15,632 nucleotides of DNA from Collinsella aerofaciens (GTDB taxonomy: Bacteria > Actinomycetota > Coriobacteriia > Coriobacteriales > Coriobacteriaceae), in NCBI GenBank assembly GCA_021639365.1, contig JAJXHK010000043.1, positions 1-15,632 on the forward strand, given 5' to 3'. The translations under genes and the position numbers were made by a program. Of the stretch, positions 1 to 7,106 are shown piece by piece; position 1 is the stretch's first letter, and each line of letters begins with the position of its first letter. The notes under the pieces were generated by a model, which was given only the letters and a program-made list of their open reading frames with translations, did not search any database and was not told the DNA's origin.

Positions 1-35
1 CATTTCCCGATGTCCAAGAAATGGGAGGCAGTTCA

Positions 36-55
36 CTGTCCCCATCGTGGTGGTT
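36..55 (-). repeat. Short dispersed motif after the lipoprotein gene
   Basis: The plus strand reads CTGTCCCCATCGTGGTGGTT, matching 18 of 20 bases of the sequence at 3754-3773, which forms part of the regulator's terminator. Both copies lie just downstream of a minus-strand gene in the same orientation. Here the other stem arm is absent, so no equivalent hairpin forms within the window. Confidence 0.5.
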
Positions 56-63
56 TTGGTGCG

Positions 64-732
64 CTATGAGGCGTTGGCCAGGCGGCTCCAGAGCTCATCG
101 ATATCGATTTGGTCGCCGCCGCTCAGGTAGCCGGTGCGAATAAAAGCCTCGTTGTAGATATAGATGTCATGAGCGCTGTCGCCATCGTCTTCGGTGTCGT
201 CGGCCATAATCACGTAACGGTGGCCGTCAAGCGCTTTGACCAGCCAATACAAAGCATCGTCAATCGTGCATTTCTCCTGTACCATCGCTGCGTCGCCAAT
301 CGCACCGATGAGCGCCCGTTCGCCCTTCGTATAGCCTCCTACCGAGAGTAGAATCGCGACGTTTTCGTCTCCACCGCCCGGTTCAAGCTCCTCGTACTCG
401 GACTCCGAAAGCGGTATCGCGCTATTTGCAAGTTCGTCCACATCGTCCGAAACCTTGGAAAAGGTAAAGGCGAAAAATCCCGCGTCATCGACGGCGCCGT
501 AGCCCACGTTCTCGCCCTGCCACTCATAATTTTGATGTTTGAGTAGGCGCACCAGATCGGCACCGCCCAGGTTGATTGCGGCATAGACCGTCACGTTGGC
601 ATTGTCGTCCACGCAGGCGGCGTCCGCCGTGCTCGCCGCCTTGGCGCCGCCCGAGCAGCCAGCCAGCGCGCAAGCCGCCGCGCCCGCGCCCGCCACAAAG
701 GCCGCGCGGCTCATCGTCATCTCATTCATCAT
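64..732 (-). CDS. Putative lipoprotein, paralogue of the adjacent upstream lipoprotein
   Basis: About 222 residues, function not recognised. The N-terminus has a hydrophobic Ala-rich segment ending in the lipobox LAGC, so it should be exported, lipidated on that Cys and held on the outer face of the membrane. The mature part is acidic, with no catalytic motif I can name. The frame stays open up to 801 and would overlap the preceding gene. I place the start at the ATG at 732 because a GAGGG Shine-Dalgarno lies 6 bases before it; the ATG at 729 is almost as good. It is last in a minus-strand gene string, 35 bp after its paralogue. The two share an N-terminal pattern (NVTVYAAINL versus NISIAALLEL, then Y-T/E-W-Q) and a C-terminal one (I-x-T-G-x-x-x-G-G ... 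I-D-E-x-W). The signal segment begins SRAAFV, like a Tat motif lacking one arginine. Gene existence is well supported; function is unknown. Confidence 0.8.
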   Translation of the reverse strand: MMNEMTMSRAAFVAGAGAAACALAGCSGGAKAASTADAACVDDNANVTVYAAINLGGADLVRLLKHQNYEWQGENVGYGAVDDAGFFAFTFSKVSDDVDELANSAIPLSESEYEELEPGGGDENVAILLSVGGYTKGERALIGAIGDAAMVQEKCTIDDALYWLVKALDGHRYVIMADDTEDDGDSAHDIYIYNEAFIRTGYLSGGDQIDIDELWSRLANAS

Positions 733-767
733 GTTCATCCCTCGCTGTGATGTCGGTCGCGTCGCGC

Positions 768-1523
768 TTAACCGAGCGCGCGCCCGGTCTTCTCCTGCCA
801 AAATTCGTCAATCGTGGGGGCACCGCCGCCCTGGGTAAACGTACCGGTCTTGATAGCATCCTCGGTAATGAGGTCCAGGCGATAGTCGCCATTTTCCATC
901 GGGCTCACCATGGCAACGTGACGCGCCATGTTGGAACCGTAAACGCACGCGGTCCACGAGCCCGAGGTGATCTGTGCCCGATCCTCGACCGGCACCGAAA
1001 AGCCCGCGATAACGTCCTCGCAGCTCGAATAGCCTGCAAGTTGCAGCGTAAACATCACGGTGCTCCCGGTTCCGCCCTTGTCGAGCTTTCCGATTTCGTC
1101 CTCACCGAGCCATTCGGTTGCGCCGTCCTTGCTGATATTGCAGACGCTGAGTACGCGGCCCGCCTCGTTCTCGTACATCTCGAGCGCATCTTGCCAGGTA
1201 TAGCCCTGTTGCGACGCAAATTCCTGCAACTGCCAGCCCTTAAGCTCGAGCAATGCCGCGATGCTGATGTTGCGGTGCGCATCCCAGCAGTCATCCGACC
1301 ACGTATCGAACGCATCCGTCGAGCCGCCGTCCGCATCCGAGCTGCCGCCCGCATCACCGGAATCGCCCGATGACGAGCCCGCGCCCATCTTGTCCTTTAC
1401 CGGGCGGTCGTCGTTAAAACCCGTCGTATCCTGCGCCTGCTGTCCACCGCACCCCGCAAACGTCAGCAGCGCCGTTCCCGCCGCCACGACAAACGCCGTG
1501 CGCGAAATAACCGTCTCCCTCAT
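768..1523 (-). CDS. Putative lipoprotein (first of a tandem paralogous pair)
   Basis: About 251 residues. The start at 1523 (MRETVISRTAF) is chosen because GGAAAGGA lies just upstream; a longer frame to 1586 has no ribosome binding site. A hydrophobic segment ends in the lipobox TFAGC, followed by a low-complexity Gly/Ser/Asp linker at about residues 35-75 that would space a folded domain away from the membrane. The C-terminal domain (about 85-251) resembles that of the downstream lipoprotein (64-732), including the ending T-G-x-F/L-x-x-G-G ... I-D-E-F/L-W. This indicates local duplication followed by strong divergence. No enzyme motif is visible; a binding or structural role outside the membrane is an inference. 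The gene follows the zinc-ribbon gene by 75 bp on the same strand and is probably co-transcribed with it. Confidence 0.82.
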   Translation of the reverse strand: MRETVISRTAFVVAAGTALLTFAGCGGQQAQDTTGFNDDRPVKDKMGAGSSSGDSGDAGGSSDADGGSTDAFDTWSDDCWDAHRNISIAALLELKGWQLQEFASQQGYTWQDALEMYENEAGRVLSVCNISKDGATEWLGEDEIGKLDKGGTGSTVMFTLQLAGYSSCEDVIAGFSVPVEDRAQITSGSWTACVYGSNMARHVAMVSPMENGDYRLDLITEDAIKTGTFTQGGGAPTIDEFWQEKTGRALG

Positions 1524-1598
1524 CGTTGTTCCTTTCCCGTTCTTTATCACGGTGCCGAGAAACACGCCCGGCATCGATTCAGACATAGCCCGCTCACG

Positions 1599-3161
1599 CT
1601 ATTGACGAGGCAGTTCCGTCCAGCCAAAACCAGGCTCAAAGCCATCGCGCGTGCCGATCACGTCGCCCGAACCGTTCACCCAAGCTTGGTCCGCCATTAC
1701 CGAAACCTCGACATCGGTGCCGTCGGGCCTGGTGTAATGATTGACTCCGCGAATGGCATCGGAATACGAGGCCGCGCCCGTTCCCACACCTGCGCTAGAG
1801 AAATTGGCCGCGCTGGCGGCCATGTTCGCGGCGTGCTGACGATCGCTGCGGTCGAACCATGCCTGCTGGTAGCTGTCGAACGCCGCCTGCTGCGAGGCAT
1901 GCATCTGCTGCCAGGCTGCAAACTGCTGTTGCTGCTGGGCGATATTCATCTGCGTACGTTGGCGCTGCTCAAGCACCATCTGCTGCTTTTGAGCGCATGC
2001 CTCGCGCGCAAGCTCCGGGTTGAGTCGCAGGGTCGATGCCATTGAGGCGAGCGCCGTAGAGGCCGCCTCGTCCAGACGGCCCTCTGGCGCAACCAAGCAG
2101 AAGCTGTCCCTGATACGCCACTGCAACAGGTCGGCCGCTCCCAGCTTGAACGGCGCCTCGTCTGGGCAATCGCCCTGATCCGAGGCCTGCTCCTGCGCGA
2201 CACCCTGCCCCGCCGCCGCAGCCGCCTGGCGCTCGCGCAGGCGCTTGCCCAGAACGCCGCCGATGAGCCCACTCGAAAGGCCCGCGCCCAGCAGCGCCTC
2301 GGCCCCGGCGGCAATGCCTTTACCCATAGAGCCCGCAATTCCGCCAATCGAGGCCACATAGCCCTCGACTTTGGCTGCCACTGCAAGCTCGGTGGGCACT
2401 GGAGCGCCCGCAAGCTGATATCGGCGCATGCCGCACTCATAGATCACATCGCTCGGCTCCATCGTAAAGCCCTGGATCGCAAAATCGTTTGCCGCCTCGC
2501 GCTTTACGCGGGCACGCTCGTGCTCGATATCGACCGCCGCGCTCGACGGGTACGGCTGCTCGGCCACAACCTCCGCCCGCGCGCCCAGCTGTGCCGCACA
2601 GGCCTGGGCCAGCTCGTCGCACGCTGTCTCCACGTGCACAAACGCCTTGCGCTCGGTTTGCGTGGGAATACGCTTGGCAACGGCGCCCGCATCCACGTAG
2701 CAGAGCTCGGAGCGGTACACAATCCGCTCGCCCGCGAGGCCCGCCGCCGTCACGCCAACCGAAATCGGGCAGTCGAAGCTACCGCTACGCTCAAGATGTG
2801 CCTCTTCGATACGCCAATCCCGCGGCAATGCCACCTGCGCGAGTGCCTGACCGCCAGAAACATCGCATGCGGTATGGAGCTCGAGGTCGCCGACGCGGGG
2901 AGCACCTGCCGAGGCTGTGCCGCCAGACGGTGACGCGGCCTCGGCACTCCGCGTTGGCGCATCTGCCGGCACGGCCACGCTCGGCTCGCAACCTTCACCC
3001 GCGCTATCATCGTCAGCCGCATCATCCACAGACCCCGTGGCATCCGGGCCGCATGCAACGCCCTCGAGCCGGACGCCGCAACCCGGGCAAAACCGCACCG
3101 GCACACCGGCAACCCGAGGCAGTTGCGCCCCGCATGCCGGGCAGAATCTCAAGTCACTCAT
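1599..3161 (-). CDS. Zinc-ribbon protein with glycine-rich putative membrane segment and Gln-rich region
   Basis: About 520 residues. The start at 3161 (MSDLRFCPACG) has AAGGA 8 bases upstream; the ATG three codons earlier sits directly on that site and is rejected. An N-terminal zinc ribbon uses C7, C10, C25 and C28. An acidic Ala-rich linker runs to about residue 85, then a mixed alpha/beta domain (about 90-255). Next is a glycine-rich hydrophobic stretch (about 262-307, G-x-x-x-G-like spacing) that could insert in or associate with the membrane. A helical Gln-rich region with a QQQQQ run covers about 387-447. The C-terminal 45 residues (YTRPDGTDVEV ... GFGWTEL) look like a small beta domain. 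The named function is unknown. It is second in the operon, 17 bp after a small membrane protein and before two lipoproteins, suggesting an envelope-associated scaffold. Its CPxCG architecture recalls the zinc-ribbon proteins at 12414-14498, but no clear homology is visible. Confidence 0.85.
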   Translation of the reverse strand: MSDLRFCPACGAQLPRVAGVPVRFCPGCGVRLEGVACGPDATGSVDDAADDDSAGEGCEPSVAVPADAPTRSAEAASPSGGTASAGAPRVGDLELHTACDVSGGQALAQVALPRDWRIEEAHLERSGSFDCPISVGVTAAGLAGERIVYRSELCYVDAGAVAKRIPTQTERKAFVHVETACDELAQACAAQLGARAEVVAEQPYPSSAAVDIEHERARVKREAANDFAIQGFTMEPSDVIYECGMRRYQLAGAPVPTELAVAAKVEGYVASIGGIAGSMGKGIAAGAEALLGAGLSSGLIGGVLGKRLRERQAAAAAGQGVAQEQASDQGDCPDEAPFKLGAADLLQWRIRDSFCLVAPEGRLDEAASTALASMASTLRLNPELAREACAQKQQMVLEQRQRTQMNIAQQQQQFAAWQQMHASQQAAFDSYQQAWFDRSDRQHAANMAASAANFSSAGVGTGAASYSDAIRGVNHYTRPDGTDVEVSVMADQAWVNGSGDVIGTRDGFEPGFGWTELPRQ

Positions 3162-3178
3162 CCCGTACATCCTTCATT

Positions 3179-3631
3179 TCATTGGCTGTTCTTGATGGCG
3201 GCAAGCTGTCGCCACAGTTCCTCGGCACCGTCGAGGCGATATGCCGTCTTGTCGAGCACGATATTCTTGCCCTCGAGCTCCACCGATCGCTCCGAGCCGT
3301 CCGCATAGACAAAAACGAGCGTGCAACCGGCGTCGCTCATCCGCTCATCCACCTCATCTCCCACGATGCAGCCGTCGAGCGCGGCAAAGGTCGATGCGAC
3401 CAGCTCGGCATCGTCGGTCTCATAGACCGTCCGTGCCTCTCCGTCCTCGATAAGCTTGACCGCCACCGGAGCGGCGGCACAATCATTGAGCGATGCTTGT
3501 GCGGCAGTCTTTCCCTGAGCGCCATGGGCGCCGGCGCCGTAAGCTCGCATGAGTGTCACCGCCGCGGCAACAACAACCACGGCGATAAGCGCGCCCGCAA
3601 TTTTATTAGACGCGCAACCCTGAGACGCCAT
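3179..3631 (-). CDS. Small single-pass membrane protein, function unknown
   Basis: 150 residues. The start at 3631 has GGAAGGGG 7 bases upstream. One membrane helix (about residues 11-30, IAGALIAVVVVAAAVTL) is preceded by a short N-terminus with Lys10. The Cys at position 6 lies before the helix, so it is not a lipobox. The remaining 115 residues should lie outside the cell and contain a compact alpha/beta domain with Cys51, Cys87 and Cys102 as candidates for disulfide pairing. The ending DGAEELWRQLAAI suggests a terminal helix. It is first in the minus-strand string that continues into the zinc-ribbon gene 17 bp downstream. About 100 bp separate its start from the terminator hairpin at 3737-3773, so its promoter should lie there, though I could not pick a convincing -35/-10 pair. 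No family recognised. Confidence 0.78.
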   Translation of the reverse strand: MASQGCASNKIAGALIAVVVVAAAVTLMRAYGAGAHGAQGKTAAQASLNDCAAAPVAVKLIEDGEARTVYETDDAELVASTFAALDGCIVGDEVDERMSDAGCTLVFVYADGSERSVELEGKNIVLDKTAYRLDGAEELWRQLAAIKNSQ

Positions 3632-3736
3632 AGACGCACCCCTTCCGTTCTGCTTCGCTCAACATCACATTCATATGCCTTTGAGCGCCAAAACGGCAGG
3701 TGACAAATGTCTCATATTCACATTTTCGCAGGTAAA

Positions 3737-3773
3737 AACCACCACAAAGGTGCCTGTCCCCTTTGTGGTGGTT
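3737..3773 (-). terminator. Intrinsic terminator of the LuxR-type regulator gene
   Basis: Perfect 14-bp inverted repeat: arm AACCACCACAAAGG at 3737-3750, 9-base spacer, matching arm at 3760-3773. Read on the minus strand, the stem begins 3 bases after the regulator's stop codon and is followed by a run of five T, as expected for a Rho-independent terminator. The stem contains the CTGTCCCC-type motif also found at 36-55. Confidence 0.7.
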
Positions 3774-3775
3774 GG

Positions 3776-5320
3776 CTAGTCTTGGGGCGTCCAGGACCAG
3801 AAGAAGTTGATGAGGGCCACGCGCGAGGCGGCACCGGTCTTTTTGTTGATCGAGGCGATGTGGCGGTAGAGCGTAGAACGCGAGAGGAAGAGCGCCGCCG
3901 CCACGTCCTGCACGCTGTCGTCCGAAACGACCAACGCCTCCAGCACATCGCGCTCGTGCTTCGTAAGCCCAAAGGCGGTAACGAAGCCATCGAGTCGATC
4001 GTCAAACGAAAGCTCCGGCGCCTCCAGGGGCACCGCGTCGGTCTGATCGGGCACACGGCTCTTGCCAAGATCGTCGGTGGCAAACGCCAGGCCTCTGTGA
4101 TCCGCTTCGTCCTCAACGCCTTGTCCAAACTGCCCCAGCAGCGAAATCGCAATGCCGACAAACAGCACGAGTACGACGCCCACCGCCATCAGCACGTTTT
4201 GACTCGAGATGATCGCCACCGCCGGAGCCGTCACAAGCATTGAGCAAATGTTGTTGATGACGCGGCCCATGCACGGCCACAAATACGACCAGCGCGCATA
4301 CATCGAAATCGCGGCGAACTTCGCGGTGAAGAACACCACGAAAAAGCCCGTGCCCAGGTAAAAGATAATCGTGGCGGCGAGCGCATTACCGCCGTTGCCA
4401 TCGGTGATAAGCACGAAGAACGAGAGCGTGGACAACATGGCGGCGCACGTCATGATGATATTCATATACGAGCGTCCTCGCAGGTCATACAGGGCGCCGG
4501 CGGCAAGCGCGCTCACGACCAGCAGCAAGCGCGGCCAGTCACCCAGATCGATGGCGCCGGCGGCATGCGAGGTCGTAAGACCGGCGTTGAGAGCCGCGAA
4601 TACGCCGGTAAGGCAGGCGGTCGCCACCGTCAAGCGCACTACGGCACCTTGGAAGGCCGCCTTTGCCTCGGGATTATCGCGCCACTTGGCGCCATGCTCC
4701 GACGCATCGACCGATAACTCGGCAATCTCGACTTCGAACTCGGGCGCAGATTCATCGCGCAATTTAGCTCGGCGGGTACCGTGAAGCAGCCCAACCAGCG
4801 CAATCGCACAGGCGATAAGGACAAACTGTTGAGGAATGCCCGCAGGCATCACCATATGGTTGAGCACCTGTACCAAAATGCCCGCAGCATAAGAAACCGC
4901 CACGGCACGTGCCAGACAAGGCGTCTGCGCAAAACGCCGCGCCAGATTGGCATGGGCGGTCGATCCGCAGTAGCCCAAGGCGCAGCACGCCACCAGACCG
5001 CCCGCAATCACGACCTGAAACTGCGCCGCCATAATCAGCAGCAGCAATGCCGACACCAGCAGCACGCCCGTCATATCGCTCGTTGCATCGATTGCCTGGG
5101 GACGGCGATAGTACAGAAGAGGACGCACAAAATAGCCAATCACGCTCGCGCCGACGACGATGCTCTCGTAGATAACAACCTCGTTCGCTGGCACAAACTC
5201 GGCCACGCGTACGTCAAAGAAGTACTCGCCGGCCAAAAACGTGAAAAAGAAAAGCGCCAGGCACAGAATCTCCCGTATGCCCCGGCGCAAATATGCGGTT
5301 GTGTCTCCCAGGTCCCTCAT
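3776..5320 (-). CDS. Membrane-anchored LuxR-family transcriptional regulator
   Basis: About 514 residues. The start at 5320 (MRDLGDTTAYL) has a GGGGG-type Shine-Dalgarno 6 bases upstream; the ATG at 5356 has none. The N-terminal ~400 residues are strongly hydrophobic with about ten to twelve membrane helices (e.g. ILCLALFFFTFLAGEYFF, AVGVVLVLFVGIAISLLG). An acidic linker (about 405-445) leads to a C-terminal LuxR/GerE helix-turn-helix at about 450-510 (LTKHERDVLEALV ... VQDVAAALFLSRSTLYRHIASINKKTGAASR). This polytopic-membrane plus LuxR layout is a known expanded family in Coriobacteriia. The usual inference is that a small molecule sensed in the membrane domain controls DNA binding at the membrane. 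The gene stands alone, with its own terminator 3 bp after the stop. Its target is not evident; the neighbouring operon at 64-3631 and the glycoside island upstream are both possible. Confidence 0.9.
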   Translation of the reverse strand: MRDLGDTTAYLRRGIREILCLALFFFTFLAGEYFFDVRVAEFVPANEVVIYESIVVGASVIGYFVRPLLYYRRPQAIDATSDMTGVLLVSALLLLIMAAQFQVVIAGGLVACCALGYCGSTAHANLARRFAQTPCLARAVAVSYAAGILVQVLNHMVMPAGIPQQFVLIACAIALVGLLHGTRRAKLRDESAPEFEVEIAELSVDASEHGAKWRDNPEAKAAFQGAVVRLTVATACLTGVFAALNAGLTTSHAAGAIDLGDWPRLLLVVSALAAGALYDLRGRSYMNIIMTCAAMLSTLSFFVLITDGNGGNALAATIIFYLGTGFFVVFFTAKFAAISMYARWSYLWPCMGRVINNICSMLVTAPAVAIISSQNVLMAVGVVLVLFVGIAISLLGQFGQGVEDEADHRGLAFATDDLGKSRVPDQTDAVPLEAPELSFDDRLDGFVTAFGLTKHERDVLEALVVSDDSVQDVAAALFLSRSTLYRHIASINKKTGAASRVALINFFWSWTPQD

Positions 5321-5584
5321 GGTAACCCCCACCCGCTTAGATGTCCGGAGAACCATTTTAGTAGAGAACGGGTCTTAGTACGCGCGCGATACCCGAACTG
5401 TTACGCATCAGCCCCCAACCGACCGCGACAGCAGTTGCGGTGAAATAGTTCCTGTTTGGCCGGCCCGGGCTGTCATTTAGGAACTATTCCACCGCAACTT
5501 ATAAAGGGGACTGGGTTGTTGATGTCGGAGAAAGGGAGGGAGGTACCCGGGCCGAAGGAGAAACTCGGGATTGGAGCTCGGGCG
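5321..5584. other. 264-bp intergenic region between glycoside hydrolase and regulator genes
   Basis: Contains the palindromic repeat at 5433-5500 and, on the minus strand, a possible -10 box TAAAAT (5355-5360) about 35 bases before the regulator start, with no matching -35 at the right spacing. I saw no convincing T-tailed terminator for the hydrolase gene ending at 5585; the palindromic element may serve as its transcript end. No small gene is supported. Confidence 0.5.
5433..5500. repeat. Palindromic intergenic repeat, copy 1
   Basis: A 21-bp arm (5433-5453, starting AGTTGCGGTGAAATAG) and an inverted 21-bp arm (5479-5499) with one mismatch flank a 25-bp GC-rich spacer (5454-5478). The arms and spacer edges (GTTTGG ... 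CATTT) are nearly identical to those at 12217-12284, while the spacer core differs. There is no T-run beside either arm, so it is not a classical terminator. It lies between the 3' end of one minus-strand gene and the 5' end of the next. Confidence 0.85.
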
Positions 5585-6898
5585 TTAGCGCTCGGGAGTC
5601 AGAATCACCAGGGTGTCGTGCTCAAAGGGATGCTGAGCCACGCGCACGGTGCCGTCGCCGTTGTCGCGAACGGGCAGCTTGGCAATGCGTTTGTCCTCCA
5701 TGTCGAGGGCCGTCGCCGACCAGCCACGCGCACTATCGAGCTTAAACGTGAGCGCCGTGGTGCGCGGCAGGTAGGTGACGACTCGATCGCCGATACGCGC
5801 CACGCGGATGGCCTCGCGCGCGTCGTCGAGCAGCTCCTGCGCGGGAACCACGGCAAGGGCGCCATCGCACGCCGTGGCACCCAGGCCGGCAAGCACATGC
5901 TCGATGGCGGCAAAGTCCCACACGCCCGCAAACTGCAGGCACTCCTGCCAGCGGAACGGCATGTCGAAGCCCTCGCCCAGCACCGAGCCCTGGCTCTTGC
6001 TGGTCTGCCAGTTCCACACGCCATGCGCGCCGTAGGTCACGCCCGCGCTGGCACCGGCAAGGATCGACGACCACACGCTCGCGCGGCAGTCCTGCGCGGT
6101 AAAGCGCCAGTACACGTTGCGCGACGCACCCATCTGCTCGTAGCAGGGCTCGGAATTGACCATCGGCTTTTTGGGGTAGTTGGCGATAAAGTCCTGCGGC
6201 AGGCGCCAGGCCTCAGGCTGGCCCTCGTAGTTGTGGCCGGGCTGGAACATGTAGAAGTCCAGGCGGTCCAGATACTGCGCGGGAATCGTGCGGTTTCCGC
6301 GGTTGATGTGCATGGTACGCAGAGCCTCGGGCGCGCGCTTTGCAACCTCGTCGAGCGCATCCTCGTAATAGGCGATCGCCTCGTCGCCGGCAAAGTCGGT
6401 ATCACCCGTCACCACATAGACGGGATCGAACTCGCCCAGGTTCTCGACGACGCGGGCAACATGGGCACGGACCTCCTCGCGCGGCATAACCTCGGCACCG
6501 CAACGCTCGGCAATCTTGGCGCCCCAGGTACCGGGCACGTAGTTGCACCACATGAGTACGAGCGCCGGACGGATGCCGTGCTCGACGGCAGTGCGGCACA
6601 TGGCAGCGGCGCGGTCCCAATAGGCCTGGTTGGGCTTGGACCAATCAAAGTGCACGCCATCCTCGCTGGCATAGGGCCAAATACCCAGATCGGGGCAGCA
6701 GCGATCCCACTGCGGCAGCGTGTTGATCTGCAGCACGTTCATGCCCTGCTCGGCGCGGCGGGTCAGATAGTAATCCCAGTCGGCCTCGGGAATGCTGGTA
6801 AATGCGCTCCAGCACGTGTCGGCAAACCAAAAGAACGGCTTGCCCTCGCACAAAAAACCATCCTGACGACCGTTGACGGTCAGCTTTCCCAAACTCAT
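5585..6898 (-). CDS. Apiosidase-like (DUF4038) intracellular glycoside hydrolase
   Basis: 437 residues. The start at 6898 (MSLGKLTVNG) has AAGGA 7 bases upstream; frame extensions toward 7015 lack a ribosome binding site. The N-terminal motif G-K-P-F-F-W-F-A-D-T-C-W (19-30), then RRAEQGMNVLQINTLPQW, is typical of the DUF4038 TIM barrel related to GH140 apiosidases. Candidate catalytic acids are Asp166/Asp168 in VYVVTGDTDF and Glu250 in PMVNSEPCYEQ, matching the Asp/Glu positions expected for this fold. Residues ~345-437 form a C-terminal beta domain of the 'collagen-binding-like' type that normally follows it. There is no signal peptide, so it acts in the cytoplasm. It lies 208 bp downstream of the PTS gene on the same strand, beyond two hairpins. 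Likely role: cleaving a terminal sugar from an imported glycoside. The exact sugar cannot be told from sequence. Confidence 0.85.
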   Translation of the reverse strand: MSLGKLTVNGRQDGFLCEGKPFFWFADTCWSAFTSIPEADWDYYLTRRAEQGMNVLQINTLPQWDRCCPDLGIWPYASEDGVHFDWSKPNQAYWDRAAAMCRTAVEHGIRPALVLMWCNYVPGTWGAKIAERCGAEVMPREEVRAHVARVVENLGEFDPVYVVTGDTDFAGDEAIAYYEDALDEVAKRAPEALRTMHINRGNRTIPAQYLDRLDFYMFQPGHNYEGQPEAWRLPQDFIANYPKKPMVNSEPCYEQMGASRNVYWRFTAQDCRASVWSSILAGASAGVTYGAHGVWNWQTSKSQGSVLGEGFDMPFRWQECLQFAGVWDFAAIEHVLAGLGATACDGALAVVPAQELLDDAREAIRVARIGDRVVTYLPRTTALTFKLDSARGWSATALDMEDKRIAKLPVRDNGDGTVRVAQHPFEHDTLVILTPER

Positions 6899-6934
6899 CT
6901 GCATGTCCTTTCGCTCGATAAAGGAATTGCGAAC

Positions 6935-6977
6935 CGGCGGGGCCTTTCGCGGTAACCCCGCGCGAAAGCCCCCGTCG
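6935..6977 (-). repeat. Stem-loop in the leader of the glycoside hydrolase gene
   Basis: Arms of 17 bp (6935-6951 and 6961-6977; core CTTTCGCG/CGCGAAAG) with one mismatch and one G-T pair around a 9-base loop. It sits 37 bp before the hydrolase start and has no T-run on the minus strand. It could protect or process the downstream message in a PTS-hydrolase transcript, or act in attenuation. Confidence 0.6.
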
Positions 6978-7032
6978 TTTAGCAAGCCCTTGTGGGCGGG
7001 CATCTCCCGTCCCAATCAGTCTACCTTGCAAA

Positions 7033-7066
7033 AGGGCCCCGCCGGACTTGCGCCTGACGGGGCCCT
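7033..7066 (-). terminator. Terminator-like hairpin after the PTS gene
   Basis: A 9-bp perfect GC stem (AGGGCCCCG at 7033-7041, CGGGGCCCT at 7058-7066) extends inward by four further pairs around a bulge to the loop CGCAAGT. On the minus strand it is followed by TTTT then GC, a short U-tract. It lies 41 bp beyond the PTS stop codon, so it may end most transcripts and let a fraction continue into the hydrolase gene. Confidence 0.65.
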
Positions 7067-7106
7067 GTCGTGTAGGTAAGGTCGTAGTCGACCGAATGGC
7101 TTGGCC

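Noticed and set aside
5433..5500. Rho-independent terminator of the hydrolase gene
   Set aside because: The stem is long, but no T-run follows on the minus strand, and a second copy with the same arms shows it is a repeat element; a role in ending transcripts remains possible but is not shown.
5456..6955. A 499-codon plus-strand frame opposite the glycoside hydrolase
   Set aside because: No domain and no ribosome site; the minus-strand product matches a known family with catalytic residues.
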